Assembly: GCA_965215225.1 (NCBI GenBank)
Contig: OZ244039.1
Coordinates: 1,364,001-1,428,000, forward strand
Length of the DNA: 64,000 bases
Direction of reading: 5' to 3'
From: G965215225 sp965215225
GTDB lineage: Bacteria > Pseudomonadota > Gammaproteobacteria > CBDBNL01 > JAAOII01
In this document: piece by piece, positions 8,036-16,291 of the stretch
Position numbering within the stretch: the stretch's first letter is position 1
How the letters are laid out: every line of letters begins with the position of its first letter
The notes under the pieces: model-generated
The model's input: the letters and a program-made list of their open reading frames with translations, nothing else
Database searches by the model: none
Told to the model about the DNA's origin: nothing
Program-made: the position numbers and the translations under genes

Positions 8036-10693
8036 ATGAAAACATTAAGACCCTGTTTCTTCAGAGCGGCTAGGTTCCGCTTCTTCAACGAATGCCACTT
8101 TCACTTTTCTCATCTAGTCTTGCGCTTTAATTATGCCCCCCTGACTCTGCTTAGTAGTCTAGGACGGTTCCCATTATTCTTAGTTGCGGCTGGATTCTTA
8201 TTAGTTGTTCTTATTGCTTGTGCTGGCGGCGGGGGCGGTGGCAGTTCAGGAGGGGGCAATGGTCCAGGAAACGGTGGTCAGGGAGCTTTTGAGGTAAAAC
8301 TCACCTTTGCTCCCATAAGCGGCGGCTTTCGCATAGCCAACCGGTCGGGCTTTGGCAATTTTGTTTCTTTGAATATCACAGCAACTGCCAGTGGAAGCAG
8401 GTCGGTGTCTGAACCAAATATTGACATAGCCGAGTTTGTTGATAACAGCTATTACGATTTTACCGTGCCAGCTGACCTAGATTGGAAGTTTCAGATTATC
8501 GGGATTCTTAGTGGTGGAGGAGAGCGAGAAGTGGATATAGATTTTGTTTGGGATGAGAATGAGGCAGATCATAACGACAATGGCGGTATTCGGTCGGGTG
8601 CCAATCATGATGGAGATGCACGAGCGGATAGTGAGGATACAGATGATGATAATGATGGGGTAAATGATGATCATCCAGACGAATGTCCTAAAGGGGTGAC
8701 TAACTGGGAAAGCAATGCTGGTAATGATAATGATGGCGATGGTTGTCGTGATAGCGATGAAGATGAGGATGACGATAATGATAATGTCTTAGATTCGATG
8801 GATACAGGGACGGTTGGTGGAAGGGAGTGTCGTTTACATGAGGATTGTGATGATGATGGGGTAAATGATGGTTCAGACCAATGTCGTACTAGTGTGCTAA
8901 GTTGGACGAGCACTAGTTCTAGCGACAATGATGGGGATGGTTGCCGTGATTCCGATGAGGATGACGATGACGATAATGATGGGTTGGATGATGTGGATGA
9001 GCCAGCAGGATGTGAATTAAACAGCGATTGTGATAATGATGGATTGGATGATGGGGATGAGGTAGCTGGATGTGTCCAAGAACCCGATTGCGATAGGGAT
9101 GGGTTGGGGGATAATGATCCGATAGAGCAGATGATTAATTCTAATAATGTGACATGTTCGCTGTTAGCAGATTGCGATAGTGATGGGTTGGAGGATGGGG
9201 ATGAAATAGCTGGATGTGTCCTAGAAGCTGATTGCGATAGTGATGGGACAATGGATGGAGAGGACATAGATGCTGATGGCGATGGGTTGATAGAGATAGC
9301 CAATGCGGCGGAGTTGAATGCAGTTCGCTATGCTCTAAATGGCAGAGGGCGTAAGCTATCGGCGGATGGGTCGCTCGACTCCACTGGCTGTGGTGGTGCT
9401 GGTGGCAGTACTTCTTGTGCTGGCTATGAGCTGGTTGCGAATATCAGTCTTGCATCCTATGCGAATGCTGATAACGGCAAAGGCTGGCAGCCCTTGGGTC
9501 ATGATACAGGTTCTGCAGCTGGATGTCAAGGAACTGCTTTTAGTGGAACTTTTGAAGGTAATGGCTGGACAATTAGCAATTTAAGCATTAGTCGTTCGGG
9601 GCAGGATTGTGTGGGTCTGTTTGGCAATGTAGCCGCAAATTCAGAGGTTCGCAATCTGACTCTTAATGCCGAGACAGTGATAGGTCACCATAATACAGGC
9701 GGTCTGGTGGGGGTTGGTGAATCAGTTCGGTTTCATTCTTGTTCAGTTGTGGTGGTTGAGGTGAGAGGGGGACAGAGAACAGGCGGTCTAGTAGGGGCTG
9801 GTACAAGGGCTGAGGTTTATTCTTCTTCGGTTGTGGCGGGTGAGGTGAGCGGAAATACTTTTGTAGGCGGTCTAGTAGGGGCTGGTGCATCGGCTCGGAT
9901 TGTTTCTTCTTCGGTTATGGCGGGTGAGGTGAGTGGGAGATTTCAGGTTGTAGGTGGTCTGGTGGGGGAAGGTTCTAGTGTTCAGATTTATTCTTCTTCG
10001 GTAGTGGTCGGTGAGGTGAGTGACTCTGTTGGTAGTGTAGGCGGCCTGGTCGGGTCTGGTTCTTTGGCTCAGATTTATTCTTCTTCGGTAGTGGTCGGTG
10101 AGGTGAATGGGAATAGTGGCGTAGGCGGTCTGATATCGGATGGTTTCTCGGCTCAGATCTATTCTTCTTCGGTTGTGGTGGGTAATCTGAGCGGAACTAG
10201 TAATGTAGCCGCTTTGGCGGGAACACTTAACTCTGATAGTCGGGTTGCTTATTCTTATGTAGTCTCACCCAGACGGAATAAGGCGCTGGTTGACGCTGGA
10301 GAAGGGAAGGGAGCCGCTTCTTATTGGTACAATGCTACTATTGACGGTGGTCATGACGTCCATGGCGTCTCCAAGACTAGCAGTGAGCTTACCAGTCCAC
10401 CTGCTTATATGGGGATTTATGCCACTTGGGATGATAACCCAATTATGTTTGACGATGGTAGTACGAGTGATGAGCCATTGGCGGTCTGGTGTGATAGGGA
10501 TAATAGTGGGAGCATTGAAACTGGTGAAGACATCAATGCCAATCTCATCTGGGACTTTGGCACTTCAAGTCAATATCCCGCCATTCGCTGCACTCCGCTA
10601 GATCCTGACGACTGGCGTGACTGGTGGTCTTTGGAAGTGATGGCTGACAACCCCGAATTCAACCAGGACCGTTTGAACCAGCTGCTTCCCTAG
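8036..10693 (+). CDS. Large surface lipoprotein A with calcium-type and GLUG repeats
   Basis: The protein has 885 residues from the ATG at 8036; a TTG at 8027 is in frame but less likely. An unusually long arginine- and phenylalanine-rich N-terminal tail leads to a hydrophobic segment (about 45-61) and a lipobox-like LIAC with Cys62, followed by a glycine-rich linker. Residues about 190-415 are aspartate-rich repeats such as DNDGDGCRDSDED, resembling thrombospondin type 3 calcium-binding repeats. Residues about 550-725 hold seven units of about 24 residues starting GGLVG (GLUG-like), with a recurring SSSVVVGEV pattern. A conserved C-terminal domain follows. It is probably an exported, calcium-stabilised surface adhesin or matrix protein; the function is inferred. 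It is paralogous to the gene at 12690. Confidence 0.85.
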   Translation: MKTLRPCFFRAARFRFFNECHFHFSHLVLRFNYAPLTLLSSLGRFPLFLVAAGFLLVVLIACAGGGGGGSSGGGNGPGNGGQGAFEVKLTFAPISGGFRIANRSGFGNFVSLNITATASGSRSVSEPNIDIAEFVDNSYYDFTVPADLDWKFQIIGILSGGGEREVDIDFVWDENEADHNDNGGIRSGANHDGDARADSEDTDDDNDGVNDDHPDECPKGVTNWESNAGNDNDGDGCRDSDEDEDDDNDNVLDSMDTGTVGGRECRLHEDCDDDGVNDGSDQCRTSVLSWTSTSSSDNDGDGCRDSDEDDDDDNDGLDDVDEPAGCELNSDCDNDGLDDGDEVAGCVQEPDCDRDGLGDNDPIEQMINSNNVTCSLLADCDSDGLEDGDEIAGCVLEADCDSDGTMDGEDIDADGDGLIEIANAAELNAVRYALNGRGRKLSADGSLDSTGCGGAGGSTSCAGYELVANISLASYANADNGKGWQPLGHDTGSAAGCQGTAFSGTFEGNGWTISNLSISRSGQDCVGLFGNVAANSEVRNLTLNAETVIGHHNTGGLVGVGESVRFHSCSVVVVEVRGGQRTGGLVGAGTRAEVYSSSVVAGEVSGNTFVGGLVGAGASARIVSSSVMAGEVSGRFQVVGGLVGEGSSVQIYSSSVVVGEVSDSVGSVGGLVGSGSLAQIYSSSVVVGEVNGNSGVGGLISDGFSAQIYSSSVVVGNLSGTSNVAALAGTLNSDSRVAYSYVVSPRRNKALVDAGEGKGAASYWYNATIDGGHDVHGVSKTSSELTSPPAYMGIYATWDDNPIMFDDGSTSDEPLAVWCDRDNSGSIETGEDINANLIWDFGTSSQYPAIRCTPLDPDDWRDWWSLEVMADNPEFNQDRLNQLLP

Positions 10694-10881
10694 CTTCAAC
10701 CCAAACAACTAGTGGTCTTTGAATAGAATTGGCGAACTCAACTAGACCAGACCGGTTTCTCTCCTTAAGCTGATAACCCCTTGGCTAAACCCGAAATTGG
10801 CATTGGCTCTTCTTATCCATCTTCAAGAGCGCTTTTGTTAATTAGAATAATAAATCAAAGGTTCCTAATTAAAATTTCACT
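10694..10881. other. Intergenic region between lipoprotein A and EamA fragment
   Basis: These 188 nt are nearly the same as 15231-15418. No gene is seen. A segment around 10829-10850 (AGCGCTTTTGTTAATTAG onward) matches, in inverted orientation and with one mismatch over about 22 nt, the outer end of the IS5-family element at 55531-55556. Confidence 0.5.
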
Positions 10882-11229
10882 ATGGATCTGAGGGAAAACA
10901 AGGGCATTTTGTTTGGCTTTTTTGCTGCGACAGTGTTTGCTTTCACCTTGCCTACCACTCGTTTTGCCGTTGATTATTTTCATCCAATTTTTTTAGGCGC
11001 GGGGCGGTCGGCATTAGCGGGTTTTGTTGCCATGGCTCTTTTAGCAATTACAAGACAGCCGTTACCCAAAGCTAATCAACTCAAGGAATTAATAGAGCAA
11101 GGAGAGGATTATGAAAAAGTAGGCAATTTTGCTTCCTATGCTGCCGGACAGGTAGTTACTCGCTTGGGACCGAGACTTAAACTTGATGAATGTCGGTCTA
11201 TTAAGGCAAACTTTTTCCCCGATTCCTAA
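10882..11229 (+). pseudogene. Chimeric ORF: EamA N-terminus fused in frame to kinase C-terminus
   Basis: Residues 1-70 match the first 70 residues of the intact EamA transporter at 15419, covering about two transmembrane helices. The remaining 45 residues match the C-terminal tail of the PfkB kinase at 6686. The switch is at 11093-11095. The ORF is the novel joint of the tandem duplication and happens to stay in frame, giving 115 residues. It lacks the kinase active-site motif and most of the transporter, so neither parental function is expected. Differences from both parents are few, suggesting a fairly recent event. Confidence 0.9.
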
Positions 11230-11304
11230 TTAAAACTTTTGATTGTCCTAACTAATGAAAGCCTTTTGATGTTGATTATCTAATACACATTCTTGTTGTT
11301 TTTG

Positions 11305-11325
11305 TTCCTGTTTTCTAGTCAGGAA
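11305..11325. repeat. Dispersed stem-loop with TTTTCTAGT loop
   Basis: TTCCTG at 11305-11310 and CAGGAA at 11320-11325 form a perfect 6-bp stem around the loop TTTTCTAGT. It is the counterpart of 7750-7771. The stem sequence differs from the ones at 55624 and 55668, while the loop is unchanged. Confidence 0.6.
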
Positions 11326-11414
11326 GCACCTGTTGTTCTTCTTTGAATGTGAATTTTTCTGGTATAATCAATATTATTATGAACTGCGAATTTGCATCAT
11401 AAGTGCATCACCTC

Positions 11415-11452
11415 TTTGCTTGGATGGGATTATATAATCCCATCCAAGCAAA
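11415..11452. promoter_or_regulatory. Perfect 38-nt palindrome in the IS30 leader
   Basis: The palindrome is centred on GATTATATAATC, with arms including CTTGGATGGG and CCCATCCAAG. It lies between the left inverted repeat and the transposase ribosome-binding site. The other IS30 copy has the same palindrome at 55035-55072 with matched changes in both arms (TG/CA here, AT/AT there), so pairing is preserved. Likely roles are an RNA hairpin limiting transposase expression or read-through, or a protein-binding dyad. Confidence 0.8.
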
Positions 11453-11471
11453 ACAAACAAGAGGTATCAAA

Positions 11472-12467
11472 ATGTCTAAAAGATATTATACACACCTTTC
11501 AAAGAAAGAACGAGCACTGATAGAAAAAATGAAAAGAGATGGAAAGAGCATGCGCTTTATAGCTCGGCGCTTAGATCGTTGTCCTTCTACGATTAGCCGA
11601 GAGATCCAGCGCAATCGCGGGAAGCGCGGCTATCGTCATCAGCAAGCTCATCAACTAAGTAACGAAAGACAACAACAGCGTCCTCGCTATTGTGTGCTGA
11701 CCGATGAGGTGAAAGCGCAAACACAGGCGTTGTTGAAAAAAGACGTGAGTCCCGAGCAGATAGCCGGGCGGTGGGGTCGTGATGGAATCCGCCACATCTC
11801 ATTTGTCACGCTTTATCGTTGGATTCGCAAGGATCAAAAAGCGGGCGGTAACCTGCATCTTTTTCTCCGCAATCAAAACCGCCATTACGATCATGGCTAT
11901 AGACGCAAAGCCTATAAACAGTGCATTCCAGGACGGGTCGGCCTCGAAAAGCGTCCCGCCATAGTCGAACAACGCATCCGACTGGGCGACTGGGAAGCCG
12001 ATACCATGCATGGTGCCAACCATAAAGGATTCTTAGTGACCCTGGCCGAACGAACTTCCCGCACCATCCTGGTCGCCCCGGTGCCACGCAAAGAAAAAGC
12101 CTTAGTGACAAAGGCTATCCTTACTCTGCTCCAACCCATCGCCGACTGGGTCCATACCATCACGTTCGATAATGGGCGGGAGTTCAGCGACCATCAGATA
12201 ATCGCTGACATACTGGGCTGCGACACCTACTTCGCTACGCCTTATCGCAGCTGGGAAAGAGGTACCAATGAAAACCTCAATGGCCTCATTCGCAAGTATC
12301 TGCCAAAAGGAATGTCCTTCCAAAATCTACCCGAGGAAATGATAACCAAAATTATGGCCCGATTGAACAACCGACCACGAAAGTGCCTCGGCTTCGATAC
12401 ACCCGCTGAAGTGTTCCAACAACTCAGCGGAATCAATTATAATTTAGTAACAGGTGTTGCACTTTAA
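11472..12467 (+). CDS. IS30-family transposase
   Basis: The protein has 331 residues from the ATG at 11472, which has GAGG 7-11 nt upstream. An in-frame GTG at 11403 would add 23 residues encoded across the palindrome and is less likely. The N-terminal helix-turn-helix segment has KKERALIEKM and CPSTISREIQRN, typical of the family. The RNase H-like catalytic triad is probably Asp177 (WEADTMHG), Asp233 (TFDNGREF) and Glu267 (ERGTNENLNGL), with the 33-residue D-E spacing usual for IS30. No frameshift is seen, so it could be active. Confidence 0.95.
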   Translation: MSKRYYTHLSKKERALIEKMKRDGKSMRFIARRLDRCPSTISREIQRNRGKRGYRHQQAHQLSNERQQQRPRYCVLTDEVKAQTQALLKKDVSPEQIAGRWGRDGIRHISFVTLYRWIRKDQKAGGNLHLFLRNQNRHYDHGYRRKAYKQCIPGRVGLEKRPAIVEQRIRLGDWEADTMHGANHKGFLVTLAERTSRTILVAPVPRKEKALVTKAILTLLQPIADWVHTITFDNGREFSDHQIIADILGCDTYFATPYRSWERGTNENLNGLIRKYLPKGMSFQNLPEEMITKIMARLNNRPRKCLGFDTPAEVFQQLSGINYNLVTGVAL

Positions 12468-12689
12468 ATGTGAATCCGCCAACCAAAAATATGGTTAAAT
12501 TAAGCAAAATTTTCTTACTATTTGTTCTATCGGTACCTCAATTTAATTATAATTTGAGTATAATCTAGTTATAAATATGTTATCAATATGGACATAGTAT
12601 TCTTTTTCGTTTGGAAAAAACGATATAATAAATTCTGCCTTTTAGGCAATTAAATATTCTTTAGTAATTTTTTTAATGGATTGATAATT

Positions 12690-15230
12690 ATGAAAACATT
12701 AAGACCCTGTTTCTTCAGAGCGGCTAGGTTCCGCTTCTTCAACGAATGCCACTTTCACTTTTCTCATCTAGTCTTGCGCTTTAATTATGCCCCCCTGACT
12801 CTGCTTAGTAGTCTAGGACGGTTCCCATTATTCTTAGTTGCGGCTGGGTTCTTATTAGTTGTTCTTATTGCTTGTGCTGGCGGCGGGGGCGGTGGCAGTT
12901 CAGGAGGGGGCAATGGTCCAGGAAACGGTGGTCAGGGAGCTTTTGAGGTAAACCTCACCTTTGCTCCCATAAGCGGCGGCTTTCGCATAGCCAACCGGTC
13001 GGGCTTTGGCAATTTTGTTTCTTTGAATATCACAGCAACTGCCAGTGGAAGCAGGTCGGTGTCTGAACCAAATATTGACATAGCCGAGTTTGTTGATAAC
13101 AGCTATTACGATTTTACCGTGCCAGCTGACCTAGATTGGAAGTTTCAGATTGTCGGGATTCTTAGTGGTGGAGGAGAGCGAGAAGTGGATATAGATTTTG
13201 TTTGGGATGAGAATGAGGCAGATCATAACGACAATGGCGGTATTCGGTCGGGTGCCAATCATGATGGAGATGCACGAGCGGATAGTGAGGATACAGATGA
13301 TGATAATGATGGGGTAAATGATGATCATCCAGACGAATGTCCTAAAGGGGTGACTAACTGGGAAAGCAATGCTGGTAATGATAATGATGGCGATGGTTGC
13401 CGTGATAGAGATGAGGATAATGATGATGATAATGATAATGTCTTAGATTCGATGGATACAGGGACGGTTGGTGGAAGGGAGTGTCGTTTACATGAGGATT
13501 GTGATGATGATGGGGTAAATGATGGTTCAGACCAATGTCGTACTAGTGTGCTAAGTTGGACGAGCACTAGTTCTAGCGACAATGATGGGGATGGTTGCCG
13601 TGATTCCGATGAGGATGACGATGACGATAATGATGGGTTGGAGGATAATGATCCGGTAGAGCAGCTGATTAATTCTAATAATGTGAGATGTTCGCTGTTA
13701 GCAGATTGCGATGATGATGGAACGGAGGATGGGGATGAAATAGCTGGGTGTGTCCTAGAAGCTGATTGTGATAGTGATGGGACAATGGATGGAGCGGACA
13801 TAGATGCTGATGGCGATGGGTTGATAGAGATAGCCAATGCGGCGCAGTTGGCTGCAGTTCGCTATGCTCTAAATGGCAGAGGGCGTAAGCTATCGGCGGA
13901 TGGGTCGCTCGACTCCACTGGCTGTGGTGGTGCTGGTGGCATCACTTCTTGTGCTGGCTATGAACTGGTTGCGAATATCAGTCTTGCAGCCTATGCGGAT
14001 GCTGATAACGGCAAAGGTTGGCAACCCTTGGGTCATGATACAGGTTCTGCAACTGGATGTCAAGGAACTGCTTTTAGTGGAACCTTTGAAGGCAATGGCT
14101 GGACGATTAGTGGTTTAAACATTAATCGTCCAGGTCAGGATTGTGTGGGTTTGTTTGGCCGTATAGCCGCGAATTCAGAGATTCGCAATCTGACTCTTCA
14201 TACTGAGACAGTGATAGGCAGGGAGTTTGTAAGCGGTTTGGTAGGGGCTGGTGCATCGGCTCGGATTGATTCTTGTTCGGTGGTGGCAGATGAGGTGAGC
14301 GGGAATGTTAGAGTAGGCGGTCTGGTAGGGTGGGGTGCATCGGCTCGGATTGTTTCTTCTTCGGTTGTAGCAGCTAAGGTAAGAGGGAATGGTGAAACTA
14401 TAGGTGGTCTGGTAGGGTGGGGTGTAATGGCTCAGATTCATTCTTCTTCGGTTGTGGTTGGTGAGGTGAGTGGGGGGACTCAATTTGTGGGCGGTCTGGT
14501 GGGGCAAGCTCAATTGGCTCAGATTCATTCTTCTTCAGCTGTGGTTGGTGAGGTGAGAGGAAGAGGTAGTATTGTAGGCGGCCTGGCGGGGGAGAGTGTA
14601 TCGGGTCGGATTGTTTCTTCTTCGGTTGTGGTGGGTGAAGTGATCGGGAGTGGTGCTAGTATAGGCGGCCTGATAGGGGTTGGTTTATCGACTTCGATTT
14701 ATTCTTCTTCGGTTGTGGTGGGTAATCTGAGCGGAACTAGTAATGTAGCCGCTTTGGCGGGAACATTTAACTCTGATAGTCGGGTTGCTTATTCTTATGT
14801 AGTCTCACCCAGACGGAATAAGGCGCTGGTTGACGCTGGAGAAGGGAAGGGAGCCGCTTCTTATTGGTACAATGCTACTATTGACGGTGGTCATGACGTC
14901 CATGGCGTCTCCAAGACTAGCAGTGAGCTTACCAGTCCACCTGCTTATATGGGGATTTATGCCACTTGGGATGATAACCCAATTATGTTTGACGATGGTA
15001 GTACGAGTGATGAGCCATTGGCGGTCTGGTGTGACAGGGATAATAGCGGGAGCATAGAAACTGGTGAAGACATTGATGCCAATCTCATCTGGGATTTTGG
15101 TGAGTCGGATGAATATCCCGCCATTGGCTGCACTCCGCTAGACCCTGATGGCTGGCGTGACTGGTGGTCTTTGGATGGGGATAACAACCCCCAATTAAAC
15201 CGGGACCGTTTAGACATGCTGCTTCCCTAG
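12690..15230 (+). CDS. Large surface lipoprotein B with calcium-type and GLUG repeats
   Basis: This is the paralogue of the protein at 8036, 846 residues from the ATG at 12690. The long N-terminal tail, lipobox-like LIAC, glycine-rich linker and first part of the aspartate-rich region are almost identical to copy A. It lacks 39 residues of aspartate-rich repeat present in copy A. It has seven GLUG-like units, but their sequence differs strongly from A, with GGLVGWG, GGLAGES and GGLIGVG variants. The following C-terminal domain is again almost identical until the last 40 or so residues. The IS30 lies 209 bp upstream and may have changed its expression. It is probably surface-exposed; the function is inferred. 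Confidence 0.85.
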   Translation: MKTLRPCFFRAARFRFFNECHFHFSHLVLRFNYAPLTLLSSLGRFPLFLVAAGFLLVVLIACAGGGGGGSSGGGNGPGNGGQGAFEVNLTFAPISGGFRIANRSGFGNFVSLNITATASGSRSVSEPNIDIAEFVDNSYYDFTVPADLDWKFQIVGILSGGGEREVDIDFVWDENEADHNDNGGIRSGANHDGDARADSEDTDDDNDGVNDDHPDECPKGVTNWESNAGNDNDGDGCRDRDEDNDDDNDNVLDSMDTGTVGGRECRLHEDCDDDGVNDGSDQCRTSVLSWTSTSSSDNDGDGCRDSDEDDDDDNDGLEDNDPVEQLINSNNVRCSLLADCDDDGTEDGDEIAGCVLEADCDSDGTMDGADIDADGDGLIEIANAAQLAAVRYALNGRGRKLSADGSLDSTGCGGAGGITSCAGYELVANISLAAYADADNGKGWQPLGHDTGSATGCQGTAFSGTFEGNGWTISGLNINRPGQDCVGLFGRIAANSEIRNLTLHTETVIGREFVSGLVGAGASARIDSCSVVADEVSGNVRVGGLVGWGASARIVSSSVVAAKVRGNGETIGGLVGWGVMAQIHSSSVVVGEVSGGTQFVGGLVGQAQLAQIHSSSAVVGEVRGRGSIVGGLAGESVSGRIVSSSVVVGEVIGSGASIGGLIGVGLSTSIYSSSVVVGNLSGTSNVAALAGTFNSDSRVAYSYVVSPRRNKALVDAGEGKGAASYWYNATIDGGHDVHGVSKTSSELTSPPAYMGIYATWDDNPIMFDDGSTSDEPLAVWCDRDNSGSIETGEDIDANLIWDFGESDEYPAIGCTPLDPDGWRDWWSLDGDNNPQLNRDRLDMLLP

Positions 15231-15418
15231 CTTCAACCCAAACAACTAGTGGTCTTTGAATAGAATTGGCGAACTCAACTAGACCAGACCTGTTTCTTTC
15301 CTTAAGCTGACAATTCTTCGGCTAAACCCGAAACTGGCATGGGCTCTTCTTATCCATCTTCAAGAGCGCTTTTGTTAATTAGAATAATAAATCAAAGGTT
15401 CCTAATTAAAATTTCACT

Positions 15419-16291
15419 ATGGATCTGAGAGAAAACAAGGGCATCTTGTTTGGCTTTTTTGCTGCGACAGTGTTTGCTTTCACCTTGCCTACCACTCGTT
15501 TTGCCGTTGATTATTTTCATCCAATTTTTTTAGGCGCGGGGCGGTCGGCATTAGCGGGTTTTGTTGCCATGGCTCTTTTAGCAATTACAAGACAGCCGTT
15601 ACCTAAGGCTACTCAAATTAAGGAACTAATCTGGATAGCAGGTGGAATTGTCATAGGATTTCCTAATCTAGTGAGTTTGGCGATGAAGACTGTTCCAGCA
15701 GGGCAAGGCGGAGTGATTCTTGCTTTGCTGCCGCTTGGCACCGCCCTGGTGGGCGCCCTTATCACTACTGAGCGGCCATCCATTGCCTTTTGGCTCTCTG
15801 GTCTATTAGGATGTGGGGTTGTGGTTACTTTTTCACTCCTTCGGACAACTGGTTATTTTCAATTAGGAGATCTGTTGTTGCTAGGTGCGGTGATTGTAAC
15901 TGCGGTTGGCTATGCAATGGGAGCTAAACTTAGTCGCACTATGGGTGGGTGGCAAGTGACCTGTTGGGCGGCAGTCATTTGTTTACCAATCACCTTTCCG
16001 GTAGGACTATGGAGTATGCAGGGTGCTTTTGCGGTCGATTCTACCATTGCTTGGATATGCTTTTTCTATACTGCATTTTTTAGCCAACTCATCGGCTTCT
16101 TTCTGTGGTATTATGCTCTTGCCTTAGGAGGCATTGCCCGGGTTAGCCAAATTATAATTTTGATGCCATTTATGACTATTTTTATTTCAATGATCTTTCT
16201 TAATGAACCTTTTGATATGCTAACTATTGTCTTTGCTTGCTTAGTGGTTGCAACTGTCATATTGAATAGGATGACAAGGATAGCAGTTTAG
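15419..16291 (+). CDS. EamA/DMT-family transporter, intact copy
   Basis: This is a 290-residue integral membrane protein with about ten predicted helices arranged as two five-helix EamA repeats, as in drug/metabolite transporters of the RhaT/YdcZ superfamily. Small-residue-rich helices and VPAGQGGVILALLPLGTALV in the loop after helix 3 fit the family. The substrate is unknown. The first 70 codons are duplicated at 10882. It converges on trpF with a 4-nt overlap of the ends. Confidence 0.88.
   Translation: MDLRENKGILFGFFAATVFAFTLPTTRFAVDYFHPIFLGAGRSALAGFVAMALLAITRQPLPKATQIKELIWIAGGIVIGFPNLVSLAMKTVPAGQGGVILALLPLGTALVGALITTERPSIAFWLSGLLGCGVVVTFSLLRTTGYFQLGDLLLLGAVIVTAVGYAMGAKLSRTMGGWQVTCWAAVICLPITFPVGLWSMQGAFAVDSTIAWICFFYTAFFSQLIGFFLWYYALALGGIARVSQIIILMPFMTIFISMIFLNEPFDMLTIVFACLVVATVILNRMTRIAV

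Larger units (their letters stand above)
7541..11093. repeat. Tandem segmental duplication, first copy
   Basis: This unit of about 3,553 bp runs from inside the kinase gene (codon about 286) through its 3' end, the intergenic leader, the lipoprotein gene and the first 70 codons of an EamA transporter gene. The same order recurs at 11095-15630. After subtracting the inserted IS30 with its target duplication (1,099 bp) and a 117-bp deletion in the lipoprotein gene, the second copy has the same length to within a base or two. Both boundaries are visible by direct comparison. Confidence 0.93.
11385..12480 (+). mobile_element. IS30-family insertion sequence, intact copy
   Basis: The element is 1,096 bp. 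Its left end TGCGAATTTGCATCATAAG and the reverse complement of its right end (starting GGCGGATTCACATTTAAAG) form imperfect terminal inverted repeats of about 29 bp. It is flanked by the 3-bp direct repeat AAC (11382-11384 and 12481-12483). The empty site is visible in the first duplication copy near 7830, which proves insertion into the leader of lipoprotein B after or during the duplication. It encodes one full transposase. A second copy at 55005-57541 is interrupted. Confidence 0.95.
11095..15630. repeat. Tandem segmental duplication, second copy (IS30-interrupted)
   Basis: This copy matches 7541-11093: kinase 3' end, leader, lipoprotein gene, spacer and the start of EamA. It differs by an IS30 insertion in the leader (11385-12480 with a 3-bp target duplication), by loss of 117 bp of aspartate-rich repeat in the lipoprotein gene, and by clustered divergence in the GLUG-repeat part. 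The rest is almost identical. Confidence 0.93.

Noticed and set aside
8590..9290. Repeated short DNA motifs that might suggest a CRISPR array
   Set aside because: The repeats are in-frame GATGATGGG-type codons encoding Asp-rich protein repeats; there are no constant-length repeats with unique spacers and no cas genes.
8671..9303. Long serine/proline-rich ORF on the - strand (also 13325-13837)
   Set aside because: It is the complement of the aspartate-rich repeat codons (GAT/GAC read as ATC/TCA), with no ribosome-binding site or plausible protein composition.
11799..12436. Several - strand ORFs opposite the IS30 transposase
   Set aside because: They are shadows of the conserved transposase frame and recur in the second copy only because the DNA is the same.
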